Of a stretch of DNA of 64,000 bases, positions 1 to 9,986 are shown piece by piece (the stretch's first letter is position 1; each line of letters opens with the position of its first letter). Position numbers and translations under genes: made by a program. Origin of the DNA: Telluribacter roseus (lineage in GTDB: Bacteria; Bacteroidota; Bacteroidia; Cytophagales; Spirosomataceae); the NCBI RefSeq assembly GCF_017355915.2, contig NZ_JAFEUV020000003.1, positions 380,858 through 444,857 of the forward strand, given 5' to 3'. The notes under the pieces are model-generated. The model was given only the letters and a program-made list of their open reading frames with translations, ran no database searches and was not told where the DNA came from.

Positions 1-129
1 CTGGGTATACTGGTGTCCATCACGCTGCTGATGGGGATGACCTCTAACCTGATCCTGCTGCCGGCGTTCCTGATGTCGCTGGATAAGCGGATGCAGCGGC
101 GAGAGGCTCGTAAGAAGGCAGTGATTTAG
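1..129 (+). CDS. C-terminal end of an MMPL/RND-type exporter (partial)
   Basis: Frame 1 is open from the first base to a TAG at 127-129 and encodes 42 residues. It contains a hydrophobic helix followed by a short Lys/Arg-rich tail (DKRMQRREARKKAVI). A final membrane helix ending in a run like NLILLPAFLMSLDKR is typical of the last transmembrane segment of MMPL/SSD-domain RND exporters in Bacteroidota, so I call the family from that resemblance. The rest of the gene lies upstream of the window. A strong hairpin terminator follows 20 bases after the stop. Confidence 0.6.
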   Translation: MGILVSITLLMGMTSNLILLPAFLMSLDKRMQRREARKKAVI

Positions 130-148
130 GCTGTAACTAAGACTTAAT

Positions 149-184
149 AAAAGGGCAGGTACTCAAAAAAGAACCTGCCCTTTT
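149..184 (+). terminator. Intrinsic terminator of the exporter gene
   Basis: A perfect 12-bp stem (AAAAGGGCAGGT at 149-160 with its complement at 173-184) encloses a 12-base loop and ends in TTTT. It lies just after the stop at 129. Confidence 0.8.
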
Positions 185-241
185 ACTTGATAGAATATTT
201 AAAATAATTTAATAACTAAGTAATACTTCATAATAAATATC

Positions 242-249
242 TATTTTTG
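242..249 (+). promoter_or_regulatory. Candidate Bacteroidota -7 box (TATTTTTG)
   Basis: TATTTTTG matches the Bacteroidota -7 consensus TAnnTTTG and lies 75 bases before the hydrolase ATG at 324. No convincing TTG/TTTG -33 element is seen about 20 bases upstream, so the call is tentative. The rest of 130-323 is AT-rich and holds only the terminator. Confidence 0.3.
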
Positions 250-323
250 GAAAAGTACTCTCAGGTTACTACCTGATTTCTTACCACAGCTCTTAAACTC
301 TATCATTTTTCAAAATCAAGTAT

Positions 324-2786
324 ATGAAAAAGCAGTTACTGGTTTACTTACTGGTGCTTTTGGCCAGCACCAGCTATGTAAAAGCCCAGAAGACCCATTG
401 GTTTAGCGAAGGACTCGGGGCTGGCCCCTGCCACACGTACGGCCGGGAAGCCCTGTACACTGATCAGCTCGCGTACCAGCTCTACAACGGTACCCTGGCC
501 AAACCCGCCGAGGGAGCCGTACTACTCAACGACCAGCAGGGAAAGCCGGTTACGTGGCAGGCTGTGAAAGCCGATACCGCGCACCGCTTCCGGAGCAACG
601 CCTTCTCCAATGGCTATCTGTATCTCACCTATAACTCTCCCAAAGCGGAGACTGCCCTGCTTACCGTAACTGGCCATGATATGGTGTATGTCAATGGCGC
701 TCCCCGCGGGGGTGATATGTACCGCTACGGGTGGATGCACCTGCCGGTACAGCTCAAAAAGGGACAAAATGAGATCTATGTACGCGTAGCCCGCTACGGA
801 CGCTGGGGCGGTATCACCGCCCGGCTGGAGTTCCCGGAGAAGCCCGTTATGCTGAGCAAGGCGGATATGACTATCCCACACATAGTACCTTCTGAGTCCA
901 ACGACTCACTCTGGGTAGGTATGGTAGTGATGAATACCACTGACAAACCTCTAACGGGTCTGCAGGCGGTGAGTACTTTGCAGGGACGTGAGGTAGTAAC
1001 TACTCTGCCTGCCATAGCTCCCCTGACTACCCGTAAGGTAGGTTTCAAAGTCAACGCCAGCAATGCCCTCTCCGAAGGAAAGCATACCGCTACCGTGAGC
1101 CTGCGGCAGGGCGGCAAAGTAGTAGACCAGAAAGGATTCGAACTGGAGACCATAGAGAACGGCAAGCATTACAGCCGTACGTTCGTCAGCCACATCGACG
1201 GCAGCGTGCAGTACTACAGCGTGGCACCCCAGCAGAAGCCCGATGGGAAGGCACCGGCCTTGTTCTTCTCGGTACACGGGGCCGAAGTAGAGGCCATTAA
1301 CCAGGCCCGGGCTTACAAACCGAAGGACTGGGGCGTACTGGTAGCGCCTACCAACCGCCGTCCGCGCGGCTTCAACTGGGAGGACTGGGGCAGGCTGGAT
1401 GCGCTGGAAGTACTGGATATCGCCAAAAAGAAATTCAACCCCGATCCGTCGCGTATCTACCTGACGGGCCACTCCATGGGTGGACACGGTACCTGGTTCC
1501 TCGGCGCTACCTACCCTGGCAACTGGGCGGCTATAGCGCCCTCTGCGGGCTATCCGACCCTGGCTGCCTACGGCTCCCACGATGGACAGATACCCGATCA
1601 GGCCCGCTCACCGATGGAGGGTATTCTGCTGCGCGCCAGCAACCCTAGCAATGTACTGGCGCTGGCTACTAACTACAAGCCGCTGGGCGTGTACGTCGTG
1701 CACGGCGATGCCGACCCCGTAGTATCGGTAGAGTACGCCCGCCAGATGCGGAAGCTGCTTGGTACATTTCATACGGACTTTAGCTACTACGAGTACCCCG
1801 GTGGCTCGCACTGGTACAGCGATGAGAGTGTAGACTGGGCACCGCTCTTCCACTTCTTTAGCTGGCACCGCATTCCTAAAGATACCGCCGCTCTTGCGAT
1901 TGATTTTACCACGGCCAATCCGGGCATATCGGGTACCATGCGGTGGGCTACCGTCCACCAGCAGGCTTCGCCCCTGCAGTACAGCCGCATTCAGCTGAAC
2001 CGGGACAATAAGAAAAATACAATAACGGGTTCTACCCAAAATGTGGCCCTGCTGTCGCTCAACCTGAAAGGTTTTGCGCCAAGGGATACCGTAAAGGTGA
2101 CGCTGGATAGCCTGCAGACCATCAACTACGTAGTCAAATCAGCGGGAGAAACGCTTTACCTCAGGAAAGGCAGCCAGTGGCAGACTGCTACCGCGCCGGA
2201 TGCCCGTCAGAAGGGGGTACACCGCTACGGTACGCTAAAAGAGCCTTTTAAAAACCGAATGGTATTTGTTTATGGTACTTCGGGAACTAAGGAAGAAAAC
2301 GCCTGGGCCTTTAACAAAGCCCGCTACGATGCCGAGACATGGTACTTCCGCGCCAACGGAGCCATTGATCTGGTAGCTGATAAGGATTTCAACCCGGCCA
2401 ACTACCCTGACCGCGGTGTGATTATCTACGGCAATGCCACCAGTAACTCGGCCTGGAACAAGGTACTGGCGGATTGCCCGATCAAGGTACAGAAGGGAGA
2501 AGTAGTAGCCGGTAACACCCGCTTTACGGGCGACGACCTGGGTGCTTACTTCGCCTGGCCCCGCTCCGACAGCCGCACCGCTTCCGTAGCCGTGGTGGCG
2601 GGTACGGGTCTGAAAGGGATGCAGGCTGCCAACGCCAACCAGTACTTCAGCGGTGGTAGCGGCTTTGCTGATGTCATGATCTTTTCACTGGATATGCTCA
2701 AAGACGGGATCAAGGGCATCAAGATGGCCGGCTTCCTGGGCAACGACTGGTCGGTAGAGCAGGGCGAATTTGTAACGAACAAGTAA
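324..2786 (+). CDS. Secreted alpha/beta-hydrolase (prolyl oligopeptidase/esterase-like)
   Basis: This 820-residue protein starts with a Sec signal peptide (MKKQLLVYLLVLLASTSYVKA-Q). After a long beta-rich N-terminal region of about 300 residues comes an alpha/beta-hydrolase domain. The nucleophile elbow GHSMGGHGTW places the Ser at residue 384; candidate partners are Asp464 (HGDADPVV) and His496 (GGSHWYSD), in the right order and spacing. Such proteins cleave ester or peptide bonds outside the cytoplasm, but the substrate cannot be read from sequence. The C-terminal 300 residues form a further region I do not recognise. The gene stands alone between two terminators, so it is probably monocistronic. 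Peptidase S9-like and carbohydrate esterase-like are both possible. Confidence 0.8.
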   Translation: MKKQLLVYLLVLLASTSYVKAQKTHWFSEGLGAGPCHTYGREALYTDQLAYQLYNGTLAKPAEGAVLLNDQQGKPVTWQAVKADTAHRFRSNAFSNGYLYLTYNSPKAETALLTVTGHDMVYVNGAPRGGDMYRYGWMHLPVQLKKGQNEIYVRVARYGRWGGITARLEFPEKPVMLSKADMTIPHIVPSESNDSLWVGMVVMNTTDKPLTGLQAVSTLQGREVVTTLPAIAPLTTRKVGFKVNASNALSEGKHTATVSLRQGGKVVDQKGFELETIENGKHYSRTFVSHIDGSVQYYSVAPQQKPDGKAPALFFSVHGAEVEAINQARAYKPKDWGVLVAPTNRRPRGFNWEDWGRLDALEVLDIAKKKFNPDPSRIYLTGHSMGGHGTWFLGATYPGNWAAIAPSAGYPTLAAYGSHDGQIPDQARSPMEGILLRASNPSNVLALATNYKPLGVYVVHGDADPVVSVEYARQMRKLLGTFHTDFSYYEYPGGSHWYSDESVDWAPLFHFFSWHRIPKDTAALAIDFTTANPGISGTMRWATVHQQASPLQYSRIQLNRDNKKNTITGSTQNVALLSLNLKGFAPRDTVKVTLDSLQTINYVVKSAGETLYLRKGSQWQTATAPDARQKGVHRYGTLKEPFKNRMVFVYGTSGTKEENAWAFNKARYDAETWYFRANGAIDLVADKDFNPANYPDRGVIIYGNATSNSAWNKVLADCPIKVQKGEVVAGNTRFTGDDLGAYFAWPRSDSRTASVAVVAGTGLKGMQAANANQYFSGGSGFADVMIFSLDMLKDGIKGIKMAGFLGNDWSVEQGEFVTNK

Positions 2787-2810
2787 ACTATTCCTACCCC
2801 TATAACCAGG

Positions 2811-2841
2811 AAGGCGGCTCCCACGGGAGCCGCCTTCGCTT
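2811..2841 (+). terminator. Intrinsic terminator between convergent genes
   Basis: AAGGCGGCTCCC at 2811-2822 pairs with 2825-2836 and is followed by CGCTTTT. It ends the hydrolase transcript. The opposite strand lacks a T-run, so it is mainly a plus-strand terminator. Confidence 0.7.
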
Positions 2842-2864
2842 TTATCTGTATTCTAAACTTCTTA

Positions 2865-4379
<1,515 letters not shown>

Positions 4380-4601
4380 ACGTTATACGTAGAGTTTTCG
4401 GTTGATGAGTACGATTAGTTTTAAAAAATAAATGTTTGCAAGATAGGAATATTGGTCCAATATGTAAGCCGTACAGCATAGCCCGTCTGCTAGTATGCAC
4501 CCCTGTTCGTATACCCGGTAAGGAGTACTTTTAGATACATGTAAACGGCAACACGTTGGCATTTTGTGTAACTTGTGAGCCCAATGTCAATGCTCCCTCG
4601 A

Positions 4602-5279
4602 ATGAATCTACCTCTATTGCTCCAGAGCTATGCTTTCTTTGCTCCGGTTGTTCCCCTAAAGCCGTACCGTTGGCTCGATTTCACTGCCTCCAATGCTGAT
4701 CTTACTACTTTGGATCTTACTGATACTACTGCTTTTAACAGCTATGTGTTTGATCGTCTGCTCGCTGGCGGGCGGTACGTGGGGGTAGGCGGGTACAACG
4801 AACACCGTGTCATATACAGTCGGAGCGCCCACTTTGGTAAACTCGAAGAGGAGCCCCGCTGCATTCATCTGGGAGTGGATGTCTGGGATGAGGCCGGTAC
4901 TCCGGTAAGCGCTCCGCTGGCAGGTAAAGTACATAGTTTTGCTTTCAATGACAACTTCGGCGACTACGGTCCGGCCATTATCCTGGAGCATGAGCTGGAA
5001 GGAGTTCGCTTCTATACCCTGTACGGCCACCTGACACTGGCATCGTTAGGAGGGCTATACGAAGGCAAGGCCATTGCGGCCGGAGAGGTTTTCACCGCCA
5101 TTGGTCCCTATCCCGAAAATGGCCACTGGCCGCCCCATCTCCACTTCCAGATCATAGCCGATATGGGTACCTATAAGGGCGACCACCCCGGCGTATGTAC
5201 CCTTCAGGACCGGGAAAAGTACCTGGCCCTCTGTCCCGACCCGAATCTGATACTGCGGGTACCTATATCTAACCAGTAG
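4602..5279 (+). CDS. M23-family metallopeptidase, apparently unexported
   Basis: The core has all the zinc-peptidase motifs of M23/LytM: HLGVD near residue 90, YGHL near 140 and PPHLHFQ near 180. M23 enzymes normally cut peptidoglycan peptides outside the cytoplasm, yet no signal peptide is evident here. The sequence style (HLGVDVWDEAGTPVSAPLAG, then DYGPAIILEHEL) resembles the M23 module found inside kinase-M23-aminotransferase fusion proteins rather than NlpD/EnvC, which suggests a different, possibly small-molecule, role. The reading frame extends to a GTG at 4575 and ATGs at 4584 and 4590; I prefer ATG 4602 because the conserved part begins MNLPLLLQ. It may be co-transcribed with the next gene, about 50 bases downstream. 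Confidence 0.75.
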   Translation: MNLPLLLQSYAFFAPVVPLKPYRWLDFTASNADLTTLDLTDTTAFNSYVFDRLLAGGRYVGVGGYNEHRVIYSRSAHFGKLEEEPRCIHLGVDVWDEAGTPVSAPLAGKVHSFAFNDNFGDYGPAIILEHELEGVRFYTLYGHLTLASLGGLYEGKAIAAGEVFTAIGPYPENGHWPPHLHFQIIADMGTYKGDHPGVCTLQDREKYLALCPDPNLILRVPISNQ

Positions 5280-5330
5280 TCTCTTCTATTTCACACACTA
5301 CGAATGCCGGTTCGGAAACCGGACGAGCCA

Positions 5331-6581
5331 ATGCCCACACTCTTTCAGCGGATACTAACTATTTTCCTCCTCTATATAGTCTCCGTCACGGCGGTACTGG
5401 CGCAGGGGTACATCATCATTGGGGGGAAGGTTATTGATAAAGCTACTCAGCAACCTATTCCCTTCGCTCACATTGGTGTCATGACCAGAGGTACGGGTAC
5501 CATTGCCAACGAGAACGGTGAATTCTACTACCGCTTCCCCAGGATTGCCGCCGAGGAAGGGGTAGTTGTATCTGTAATGGGTTACAAGAACTACACCCGG
5601 AAGGGAGCTGATTTTACCCCCAATGACCGCAGTGTAGTCATAGAATTGGAAGCCGCTAAGCCGGTAGTGGTGGATGAAGCCTATGTCAAAAGCTTTAATG
5701 CGCGGGGCCTGGTGAGCGGAGCCCTTACAAAAGTACCCAGCAACTACTCCGATGCACCCGTTATGATGAACGGCTTCTATCAGGAGACCTTACAGCAGGA
5801 CGACGATTACGTGGATATACGCGAGGCGGTGCTGAAAGTAGAGAAAGACCCCCGCCCTAAGATAGAAATACCGGAGAAAGTACGCCTGATGCGTGGTCGC
5901 CGGTACCGGAGTACGGGCCGCTCCGGACTGCTGGAGGAGTACGAGTTTCCCAACGGTACGGCCATCGTGACCAAAAGTATTGATACCGGTCTGCCGGAGT
6001 ACCTGGCCGGTAGTAACCTATCCGACTACAGTTTCCAACTCGATGATACCATCACCTTCTACAACGACCGGGACGTGTACCGCATCCATTTCTCACCCGT
6101 CAGTGAATCCGTAAAAGCGGCGCGCAACGGGATGATCTGCATCAACCGGGCCGACTCGGCCATTGTACGTATCGAGTACGAGTTTACGCCAATGGGTATG
6201 AGTGATGTGTTCAAAACGTCGATGAAGAGTACTCTTGGCAAGGTACTAGGTAAGAGCCGCCACGAGGGCAAGCGCCTGAGCAGCTTTACCAACTACCTGC
6301 CTTATAACAACAAGTGGTACCTGCAGGACTCCCAACTCCTGATCAGCACGGATTTCAGGGATAAAACCGATACCCTCTCCGGCACCATCCGCCTGCACTT
6401 CGTGGCTAATGATATCCTGAAAAGCAACGGCAATGCCGTGCCTCCCTCTGATCAGCTATTGGATACGGCTCTGTTTGCTCCGCAACGCATCGCCAGGTAC
6501 GATGAAGTATACTGGTCTAATTTCAACCATATTATCCCGTCAGGCCCCATGCGCAGGATCGTGGACACTCTGAAAAAGTAA
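5331..6581 (+). CDS. Secreted carboxypeptidase-regulatory-like domain protein
   Basis: The protein has about 416 residues and a signal peptide (TIFLLYIVSVTAVLAQ). It then shows a beta-sandwich of the CarboxypepD_reg-like type over roughly the first 100 mature residues: GGKVIDKATQQPIPFAHIGV, then GTIANENGEFYYRF. In Bacteroidota this fold usually forms the N-terminus of TonB-dependent receptors, but here no plug or barrel follows. The remaining 280 residues are beta-rich and unassigned. An ATG at 5304 adds nine hydrophilic residues and is the alternative start; I prefer 5331 because the signal peptide then begins normally. The stop lies 3 bases from the stop of the convergent DUF4249 gene. Function unknown; surface or outer-membrane association is likely. 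Confidence 0.75.
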   Translation: MPTLFQRILTIFLLYIVSVTAVLAQGYIIIGGKVIDKATQQPIPFAHIGVMTRGTGTIANENGEFYYRFPRIAAEEGVVVSVMGYKNYTRKGADFTPNDRSVVIELEAAKPVVVDEAYVKSFNARGLVSGALTKVPSNYSDAPVMMNGFYQETLQQDDDYVDIREAVLKVEKDPRPKIEIPEKVRLMRGRRYRSTGRSGLLEEYEFPNGTAIVTKSIDTGLPEYLAGSNLSDYSFQLDDTITFYNDRDVYRIHFSPVSESVKAARNGMICINRADSAIVRIEYEFTPMGMSDVFKTSMKSTLGKVLGKSRHEGKRLSSFTNYLPYNNKWYLQDSQLLISTDFRDKTDTLSGTIRLHFVANDILKSNGNAVPPSDQLLDTALFAPQRIARYDEVYWSNFNHIIPSGPMRRIVDTLKK

Positions 6582-6584
6582 CGA

Positions 6585-7634
6585 TTACTGCCCCAGCCAG
6601 TTTAGCGGCGGCATCTCATCACCCTGGTAGAAAACCAAACGGCAGTCGCCGGGTATGACATACCTGAAGGTCTGGATCTTCAGGTAGGCATCGCTGATCG
6701 TATCGCCCGGTACCACCAGCCGTTTCTGACTGACTCCGGCTACTTCAAATACGCCCAGCGCCCGTTCGGTTGGATCGGCCGCGTTGTAGACATTGCCGTA
6801 GACGGGCGAAGGAATAGGGTCAAAAATGGTACCTATGCGTTGACGCTGCTCATTGAACCGGCGCCAGTACTGGTACGCCTCCCGCGTCAGGGAGTACTGC
6901 TGTACTTCCACAAAATGCTTCCCGACGATATACACCGGCGACCGGTACACATACTGCTCCCGGACGGGCTGCCCATCGGAGTAGGTATCAGCGTAGATAG
7001 ATATCATATTATCAAATACAGGCGTCCAGCAGAACTTATGGTTGTAGTTGCCGCCGAAGTCACGCACCCCGATGGACTCGCGGCGGATGACGCTACGGGC
7101 GGTCCAGCGGTAGTAATTGCGCTGACCGGGCTGGTCCTGGGTATTCAGGTAGATTTCGTAACCGAAAGGAGTATCGTTGGGCCGGGCGGAGATACTCGTA
7201 AAGCGGGCCGTGAGGCTCTCGACCGGTACTGGTTCGGGCATGGTCTCGGGTTCGGAAACAAACACCTTCCCGTCAGGCAGCTCAATCCGGACCCGGTACG
7301 ACTGACCGGCGCGAGCTACAAAGGTGCTATCCTGGCTCTGGTACAGGCCTGGCTGCTCATCCACGGGCAGCAGGTCCACCCGGCGGTCAGTGGTAGTTTC
7401 CAGTATTTGTACCCGGGCATCCGTTATGGCGGAGCCTTCATAAGAACCTGGACTATTGTAGTTGCCGCTGCGGCTAAGGCGCACTGTATAGGGGCCACGG
7501 GCGCTGGTGATGCGGCCTTCCACCACCAACTGCGGCTCGGTAGTTCGGATAGGTACCCGTACTTCTTCCACACAGCCGCTGAGGTAGGCTACGAGCAGGA
7601 AGAGCAGACTTTTATGTAAAACTTTATGATGCAT
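6585..7634 (-). CDS. DUF4249 lipoprotein
   Basis: This 349-residue lipoprotein has a short N-region, a hydrophobic stretch and the lipobox LSGC with Cys21. The following text (EPQLVVEGRITSARGPYTVRLSRSGNY) matches the DUF4249 pattern of a beta-sandwich near the N-terminus. DUF4249 genes commonly sit directly behind TonB-dependent receptor genes in Bacteroidota, and here the receptor stop is 2 bases upstream, so the two are surely co-transcribed. By analogy with SusD it may be a surface-exposed accessory lipoprotein of the receptor, but no biochemical role is established. It is the last gene of the operon that begins at 12458. Confidence 0.85.
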   Translation of the reverse strand: MHHKVLHKSLLFLLVAYLSGCVEEVRVPIRTTEPQLVVEGRITSARGPYTVRLSRSGNYNSPGSYEGSAITDARVQILETTTDRRVDLLPVDEQPGLYQSQDSTFVARAGQSYRVRIELPDGKVFVSEPETMPEPVPVESLTARFTSISARPNDTPFGYEIYLNTQDQPGQRNYYRWTARSVIRRESIGVRDFGGNYNHKFCWTPVFDNMISIYADTYSDGQPVREQYVYRSPVYIVGKHFVEVQQYSLTREAYQYWRRFNEQRQRIGTIFDPIPSPVYGNVYNAADPTERALGVFEVAGVSQKRLVVPGDTISDAYLKIQTFRYVIPGDCRLVFYQGDEMPPLNWLGQ

Positions 7635-7636
7635 GA

Positions 7637-9976
7637 CTAATAGTGGAAATTCCAGGTGACGGATGGAATGATACTCCCAAACACCGAAAGCTGGTACGAA
7701 CGGAAGTTCTGGAAATAGATGGAGTAGGGATTCCGGCGGGCGTAAAAGTTATAGACCGAAAAGGCCCAGATGCTGTACCGGGTTTGCTGGCGGGTGCGTC
7801 GGCTGTCGTAGCTGAACGACATATCCAGCCGGTGGTAGTCGGGCAGGCGGTCGCGGTTGCGCTGGGAATAGTTGATCATCGGAATGCCGTTCACGATGTA
7901 CTGGCCATCGGGATAGGTATTGGGGCGGCCGGTGGTATAGGTGAAGTTAGCTGAATAAGTCCAGCCCTTGCCCAACTGGTAGCTTCCCGTCAGGTTGGCC
8001 ATGTGGGGACGGTCAAACAACGTAGGGTACCACTCACCTCGGTTGATGGCCTCAATGGCAAATTCGGTACGGGTAGCCAGCAGCGAGCGGGAGTAAGTAT
8101 AGTTAAAAGTACTCGTTAGGCGGCCTTTGGTCTTATTCACGGCCAGTTCCACCCCATACGCTTTTCCCATAGCACGCAGCAGGGCCGTTTCCAGGTACGG
8201 ATTCAGGAGTAGTTCAGCACCGTTGCGGTACTCCACCAGGTTGGTGATGTCTTTGTAGTAAGCTTCTACAGACGTCTCGATACTATTGTCCTTCCAGTTG
8301 CGGAACAGCCCGATGGCGTACTGATCGGCTACCTGCGGGGGCACGAACGGATCGCTGAGCTTCCAGAAATCTACCGGTGAGATGGCGGTAGTATTGGAGA
8401 TCAGATGCAGAAACTGCCGTGAGCGGTTGTAGCTGAGCTTGACCGACTGCTGAGGACCCAGTCCGATCCGTAGCGCCAGGCGTGGCTCCCATCCCCCGTA
8501 CTGCTGTACCCGCTCGCCCCGGCCGTAGCTGATCGAGTCGGTGAGGGTTTCGGGGCTGCTGGGTACGCCAGCTTCGTAGAGGTAGCGGGTGTAGGGGCCG
8601 AGCGTATGGAAGCTCACGTACCGGAGCCCGGCGGTGAGGGTAAGGGCTCTGTTCAGCGTCCACTCTTCCTGTATGTACGCGCTCAGCTCCTGCCCTAGTT
8701 CGGTTTCGATGGACAGCGGACGAATGCTCGACTCGGCTGCCGCCGGGCGTAGTTGGCCGGGCTGGATCTGGTAGTGGATATAGCCGGCACCCGCTTCTAT
8801 GCGGTGGGAGGCATTGGGCGTAAAGGTAAATCCGGCATTGGCTTCGCGCTGGCGGATGTGGGAATGGAGCGAAAACTCGTAAAACGGCTTGGGACTATCG
8901 ACATCAAACTGGTAGGTACTTTGCAGGAGCGATACCTCGGTGGAGAGGGTAGGACTTAGCAGCGCATTCCACCGCAGGGTAGCGGTACCCGACTTCCAGC
9001 CGTAGGTAGTATCAGCCGGAAACTTGAAGCGGTCGGCACTCTGGTAGGCCGAGAGCGACACCCGGTGGCGGTCGTTGGGCTGGTAGGTGAGCTTGCCGTT
9101 CAAGTCATGGAAGGAGGCCCTGCTTCCTCTAAACAGGTCCGGAAACAGGCCGATGATCAGGTTGGGGTAGGCCAGCCGGCCTCCGGCCATGAGGGTTAGT
9201 TTATTGCCAAGTAAGGGGCCATCCACGACCAGCCGGCTGCTGATGGTACCCACGCCGCCCCTGATGTTCCAGCGGTCGGGACTGCCGCTGCGGGTGTTCA
9301 TGACCAGCGCCGAGGAGAGGCGGCCGCCGTAGCGGGCCGGAGGGGTACCTTTGTACAGCGTTACATCCTGGATCACGTCGGGATTGATGTTGGAGAAAAA
9401 GCCCAGCAGGTGCGAGGTATTAAACAGGGGAGCCCCATCCAGCAGTACCAGGTTCTGGTCTACCCGTCCGCCCCGGACGTTGAAGCCTCCGGCACCTTCA
9501 CCGACGTTACTGATACCCGGCTGCAGCATCAGCGAACGTACAATATCCGTTTCTCCGAATACAACCGGTATTTTCCTGAGCGTAGCCACATTTAGCCGTA
9601 CGATGCCCATATCGCTGCTCTGTACGTTGGCATCGTCCTTGCGGCCCTTTACTTCCAGTTCGTCCAGCTCGGTGATGGCAGGAGGTAGTTCCACATCCAG
9701 CGTCATGTCGTCCATAAGCCGGACGGCGCGGGTGACTTTATAGTGGCCCACGCCCGTAAAGCGGATGGTGTAGCTGCCTAGCGGAAGCGTCAGGGAGTAC
9801 TGGCCGTTTTCGTCGGTAGTGGCACCTTTCTGCAGCTCGAGTACATATACCGTAACCCCGGACAGGGGCGCCTTAGTGGCAGCATCCCGCACCGTACCGC
9901 TCAATACGGCACGGGCCCAGGTACTTCCGATCAGCCCCAACACAAGTACGATGGTGATTAGTAGCTTTGTCTTCAT
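7637..9976 (-). CDS. TonB-dependent outer-membrane receptor
   Basis: The protein has 779 residues from the ATG at 9976. The order is: signal peptide (LLITIVLVLGLIGSTWARA), CarboxypepD_reg-like domain to about residue 105 (SGTVRDAATKAPLSGVTVYV), plug domain at about 135-230 (VLLDGAPLFNTSHLLGFFSN, then GGRLSSALVMNTRSG), then a 22-strand-type barrel ending in an aromatic C-terminus (VTWNFHY). It imports a ligand across the outer membrane using TonB energy; the ligand is not predictable. A start at 10021 would overlap the upstream gene; 9976 has a purine-rich AAAGGGG upstream and leaves a 10-base gap. It is the middle gene of the MG2-plug / receptor / DUF4249 operon. Confidence 0.88.
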   Translation of the reverse strand: MKTKLLITIVLVLGLIGSTWARAVLSGTVRDAATKAPLSGVTVYVLELQKGATTDENGQYSLTLPLGSYTIRFTGVGHYKVTRAVRLMDDMTLDVELPPAITELDELEVKGRKDDANVQSSDMGIVRLNVATLRKIPVVFGETDIVRSLMLQPGISNVGEGAGGFNVRGGRVDQNLVLLDGAPLFNTSHLLGFFSNINPDVIQDVTLYKGTPPARYGGRLSSALVMNTRSGSPDRWNIRGGVGTISSRLVVDGPLLGNKLTLMAGGRLAYPNLIIGLFPDLFRGSRASFHDLNGKLTYQPNDRHRVSLSAYQSADRFKFPADTTYGWKSGTATLRWNALLSPTLSTEVSLLQSTYQFDVDSPKPFYEFSLHSHIRQREANAGFTFTPNASHRIEAGAGYIHYQIQPGQLRPAAAESSIRPLSIETELGQELSAYIQEEWTLNRALTLTAGLRYVSFHTLGPYTRYLYEAGVPSSPETLTDSISYGRGERVQQYGGWEPRLALRIGLGPQQSVKLSYNRSRQFLHLISNTTAISPVDFWKLSDPFVPPQVADQYAIGLFRNWKDNSIETSVEAYYKDITNLVEYRNGAELLLNPYLETALLRAMGKAYGVELAVNKTKGRLTSTFNYTYSRSLLATRTEFAIEAINRGEWYPTLFDRPHMANLTGSYQLGKGWTYSANFTYTTGRPNTYPDGQYIVNGIPMINYSQRNRDRLPDYHRLDMSFSYDSRRTRQQTRYSIWAFSVYNFYARRNPYSIYFQNFRSYQLSVFGSIIPSVTWNFHY

Positions 9977-9986
9977 CGGAGCCCCT

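Noticed and set aside
951-1580. 209-codon minus-strand frame opposite the secreted hydrolase
   Set aside because: Shadow frame over the catalytic domain of the hydrolase.
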